Of a stretch of 6,582 nt of DNA, positions 4,497-6,582 are shown in pieces. Both the position numbers and the translations under genes were made by a program. Positions within the stretch are counted from its first letter, which is position 1. Every line of letters starts with the position of its first letter. The notes beneath the pieces are model-generated. The model was given only the letters and a program-made list of their open reading frames with translations. It had not been told where the DNA came from and made no database searches. The stretch is from Flavobacteriales bacterium (GTDB lineage Bacteria > Bacteroidota > Bacteroidia > Flavobacteriales_D > Sanyastnellaceae), in assembly GCA_947464885.1 (NCBI GenBank), contig CANHYZ010000118.1, positions 1 through 6,582 on the forward strand, in the 5' to 3' direction.

Positions 4497-5501
4497 TTAC
4501 CGCAACTCCTCCATCGCCCGTTCCAGAATCTCATCCTTAGTCAAATCGTTCCAATCAAACGATGCGAGGATGTCCGGTGGAACACCTTGCTCGGCGTAGT
4601 TCACCTTGTCTAAATCGAGCAGACGCGACACGCTGAAGCGGTAAGTCCAGCCATTGGGCAACTGTCCGCCATTGGGCAAACCGCCACCACCACCGGTGGT
4701 GTCACCTACGAGCGTGACATTGTCGAGCGCTTTGGTAGTGAGTGAGAAAAACGTGGTAGCGCTATACGAGCCGCGATCTACCAACACCATAACAGGCTTC
4801 GTGTAGCGAATCCCATCATACGTATTGTAGTAGAAACCTTCGGGCTCTGAAAAGTCATCATGACCAACACCATTGCGGGTTTCGTTGTAGCCCGTCAGCA
4901 CCCGCTCATCTACGAAGCGCTCCATAATGAGCGGAATATTCAGCATGTTGCCACCGCCATTGGCGCGAAGGTCCAGTATGAGGCCTTTGGTGTTCTCATA
5001 ACGCTGCAACACGAAGTCCATGTCTTCATTCGTCACAGGTGAAACAAAACTGGAATACCGCACATACGCGATGGAATCACCGCCAACGAAATTGTGTACG
5101 AGCGATCCTGTGTGCATCATTTCCGGAATATAATAATCGCGTATCGTGCGTTCGTTATAATTCGGCTGATAGTTCAACGCTACTTCATACATGGAGATGT
5201 TGAACGGCGAAACCAAGTTGGTGTGATCATCGCGCAGTTCATTCATCATATTCCCTAATACGCGAAAGAGCTCCTCCTCGCTCATGCCATCGCTAATAGA
5301 GTCGTTGTATCGTGCCTTCACTTCGTTCCAGTCAATTTGCTTCAGGTCGAAATAGCTATAATGACGATCGACCTGATTCCACAGGTATTCAAAATTTTCT
5401 CGAGGGTCATTCGAGGCCAGGTTTTCTTCCCAGAAGATACGTTCGCAGGAAGTGAGCGATGCCACGGCCAAAGCCAATGAGATATAGGATAGCTTGTTCA
5501 T
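4497..5501 (-). CDS. S41-family peptidase-like lipoprotein
   Basis: The 334-residue protein starts with a lipoprotein signal ending in the lipobox LTSC (Cys19). The S41 (C-terminal processing peptidase/tricorn core) fold is indicated by LRDDHTNL with His93, the motif DLRANGGG (177-184), VDRGSYSATTF with candidate nucleophile Ser245 or Ser247, and GDTTGGGGG (267-274), where Ctp enzymes carry the catalytic lysine. GVPPD follows at 306-310. No lysine is seen at the Ctp position, so the active site is more like the tricorn or IRBP-like branch, with His93 a candidate partner. No PDZ domain is apparent between His93 and the DLR motif. It probably cleaves peptides at the envelope; the substrate is unknown. 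Its ATG shares one base with the TAA of the upstream gene (TAATG), indicating coupled translation. Confidence 0.88.
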   Translation of the reverse strand: MNKLSYISLALAVASLTSCERIFWEENLASNDPRENFEYLWNQVDRHYSYFDLKQIDWNEVKARYNDSISDGMSEEELFRVLGNMMNELRDDHTNLVSPFNISMYEVALNYQPNYNERTIRDYYIPEMMHTGSLVHNFVGGDSIAYVRYSSFVSPVTNEDMDFVLQRYENTKGLILDLRANGGGNMLNIPLIMERFVDERVLTGYNETRNGVGHDDFSEPEGFYYNTYDGIRYTKPVMVLVDRGSYSATTFFSLTTKALDNVTLVGDTTGGGGGLPNGGQLPNGWTYRFSVSRLLDLDKVNYAEQGVPPDILASFDWNDLTKDEILERAMEELR

Positions 5502-6382
5502 TATTTCTTGCGGTTAAAGTGAAGAGTGAGCTGGATACGATGAGCCGACATTTGGAAAAGATGCTCGCGGCCGGGCGCACTCAGGGCATCCCACACATAG
5601 GACCATGAAACGGCGTTGCCTCCGGCTTGATAGCGACGGAACTCCAGCTCGCTGCTAAAGCGAGTGCCATTAACAGCCCAAGCCGAACTGTTCAACACCA
5701 GATTAAAGGGATTGAGTTTAGCCCCATTGACCTCGGGAAAACCTTTATAGTCGTATGCTTGACGGTAATTGGCGTTGAGCAGACCGATATTGAACTGCAG
5801 GGAAAGTGCACGAGTCGTAGGCTTTAATTCGCGTTTCATCCACAGCAGCTTGCGGGTGCCTGTTTTTTCATGACTCAAATCGTAGCTCACTTTTGCAGCA
5901 GCCATTGCATTGAAGAATGCTTCAATACCAACTGCGCTATTTCCCAACGCCTGATTCATGCGAAAATTCAACGTAGATATACCCACTCCACCGAGATAAT
6001 AGGACCATTTGCCCTTATTGAATCGTGGCCATGGACGGAGATTCTGATAGGCAATATCGGAGCTTGAAAACAATGCCTTGGTCTTGGCTGCCGGTATTTC
6101 AAGCTCAGGCAAAACAGGCTTGGTGGAGGCTATTGAACTGCGCATCGACCATTTGCGTTCGCACTTTTCCTTCTCTTTGGTCCAGGCGATTTGTCCAGAA
6201 AGCGCGCTGCTTTTGTAGAATAGCGGCGAGGTAGCATAGTCGCGAAACGTAGCCGGACCCACGGCTAGTGACGAGGAAAAAACTCGGGTGACCTCAAATG
6301 GTATAGTCGTTTCTGTGGTCTGCCCATGCAATTGCAAAGCGGCAACCAGCGAAAAGACCATCAAGTTGGATTTCATTCTCAT
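5501..6382 (-). CDS. Exported beta-barrel-like protein of unknown function
   Basis: I do not recognise a named family. The 293-residue product begins with a signal peptide (hydrophobic stretch about residues 6-19, LMVFSLVAALQLHG) with likely cleavage near Gly20/Gln21 and no lipobox. Later segments alternate hydrophobic and polar residues as in outer-membrane strands: KWSYYLGGVGISTLNFRM, RALSLQFNIGLLNANYRQAY, RFSSELEFRRYQAGG and the end AHRIQLTLHFNRKK, which could be a barrel-closing strand. A basic stretch near residues 68-77 (TKEKEKCERK) is unusual for a barrel and may be a loop. It is the first gene of a unit with the S41-like lipoprotein at 4497-5501, sharing one base at TAATG. The ATG at 6380-6382 is used; an ATG two codons later is equally possible. 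Confidence 0.75.
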   Translation of the reverse strand: MRMKSNLMVFSLVAALQLHGQTTETTIPFEVTRVFSSSLAVGPATFRDYATSPLFYKSSALSGQIAWTKEKEKCERKWSMRSSIASTKPVLPELEIPAAKTKALFSSSDIAYQNLRPWPRFNKGKWSYYLGGVGISTLNFRMNQALGNSAVGIEAFFNAMAAAKVSYDLSHEKTGTRKLLWMKRELKPTTRALSLQFNIGLLNANYRQAYDYKGFPEVNGAKLNPFNLVLNSSAWAVNGTRFSSELEFRRYQAGGNAVSWSYVWDALSAPGREHLFQMSAHRIQLTLHFNRKK

Positions 6383-6403
6383 GTGGTGTTTCGATTAACG
6401 CCA

Positions 6404-6411
6404 CAAATAAA
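6404..6411 (-). promoter_or_regulatory. Possible -7 promoter element TTTATTTG
   Basis: The octamer TTTATTTG (minus strand) lies 21 bases upstream of the start at 6382 and matches TAnnTTTG except at position 2. An identical octamer precedes the other barrel-like gene at 2863-2870, in both cases preceded by CG. No -33 TTTG is evident. Confidence 0.3.
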
Positions 6412-6437
6412 CGACAAGGTGGAAGGATTTAGGAAGA

Positions 6438-6525
6438 AGGATAATAGGATTGTCGGATTGTAGGATTATAGGATTGTAGGATTGTAGGATTATAGGATTG
6501 TAGGATTGCAGGATAAAAGGATTAC
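6438..6525. repeat. Octamer tandem array AGGATTRT, eleven units
   Basis: There are eleven 8-base units: AGGATAAT, AGGATTGT, CGGATTGT, AGGATTAT, AGGATTGT twice, AGGATTAT, AGGATTGT, AGGATTGC, AGGATAAA and AGGATTAC. Inside it is a 24-bp higher-order repeat (one AT-ending unit then two GT-ending units), present at 6462-6485 and 6486-6509 with a single difference. On the plus strand TAG recurs every 8 bases through most of the array, so all three frames are stopped. The edges decay to imperfect units, as expected for an array that has grown by slippage. Confidence 0.9.
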
Positions 6526-6543
6526 AGGGAAACAGGACGCCAC

Positions 6544-6571
6544 ACCTAATACCTATCACCTATTACCTAGG
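6544..6571. repeat. Heptamer tandem array ACCTANT, four units
   Basis: The units are ACCTAAT, ACCTATC, ACCTATT and ACCTAGG. On the minus strand TAG recurs every 7 bases. It belongs to the same word family as the array at the rluF stop (2946-2980). If the pattern seen there holds, a minus-strand gene may end just beyond the right edge of the window. Confidence 0.75.
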
Positions 6572-6582
6572 TCCTCGCTAGC

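Larger units (their letters stand above)
6383..6582. other. Intergenic region dominated by two tandem arrays
   Basis: The 200 bases upstream of the barrel-like gene hold a candidate promoter box (6404-6411), an octamer array (6438-6525), an AGGG/AGGA-rich transition (6526-6543) and a heptamer array (6544-6571). The window ends in palindromic CCTAGG and GCTAGC hexamers. No coding region or RNA gene is visible. Confidence 0.7.

Noticed and set aside
4322..4534. Small minus-strand open frame across the inverted repeat
   Set aside because: Its lysine/glutamine-rich middle is a translation of the 12-bp tandem repeats and it overlaps the 3' end of the peptidase gene in another frame.
6438..6525. 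Telomere-like or replication-origin iterons
   Set aside because: The unit is short and G/T-containing, but there is no replication gene, DnaA-box cluster or sign of a replicon end, and the same words recur in small numbers at other gene borders.
6438..6571. CRISPR array
   Set aside because: Units are 7-8 bp, contiguous and without unique spacers; no cas genes are present.

Overview
The window looks like a chromosomal segment of a free-living Bacteroidota bacterium, probably of the Flavobacteriales or Cytophagales type. The reasons are three genes for lipoproteins or exported proteins with Bacteroidota-style signal peptides, a secreted beta-propeller-like protein, start sites without obvious Shine-Dalgarno sequences, and candidate promoter boxes close to the Bacteroidota -7 consensus TAnnTTTG. 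No mobile element, CRISPR array, RNA gene or known defence system is visible, and no gap between genes exceeds 300 bases.

Layout. Positions 1-1038 (+) hold the 3' end of a secreted protein with beta-propeller-like repeats and a C-terminal dockerin-like calcium-binding pair. It converges on a minus-strand block. Positions 1306-2858 hold a translationally coupled pair: a beta-barrel-like lipoprotein (2193-2858), then an alpha/beta-hydrolase lipoprotein (1306-2196), overlapping by 4 nt (ATGA). Positions 2976-3695 encode a 23S rRNA pseudouridine synthase very like RluF. Positions 3782-4264 encode a small four-helix membrane protein resembling DUF2231. Positions 4497-6382 hold a second coupled pair: an exported barrel-like protein (5501-6382), then an S41-type peptidase-like lipoprotein (4497-5501), overlapping by 1 nt (TAATG). 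The two pairs share one plan, an envelope barrel-like protein followed by a surface or periplasmic lipoprotein hydrolase.

The most unusual content lies between the genes. Almost every intergenic stretch carries a short tandem array with a 7- or 8-bp period: TAATCYG at 1079-1120, CACTNNT at 1276-1317, ACCTANT at 2946-2980 and 6544-6571, and AGGATTRT at 4333-4364, 4478-4496 and 6438-6525. Three of them start at or within a few bases of a stop codon. Because 7 and 8 are not multiples of 3, a stop triplet recurring once per unit falls in all three frames, and in the four arrays downstream of known genes this happens on the sense strand of that gene. The gaps also contain paired GC-rich hairpins (1128-1195), a 15-bp-stem hairpin of the CCGCAGAGGCGC type (3717-3776), and a large nested inverted repeat (4341-4496). 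These DNA elements, rather than the proteins, are the part of this window that deserves attention.
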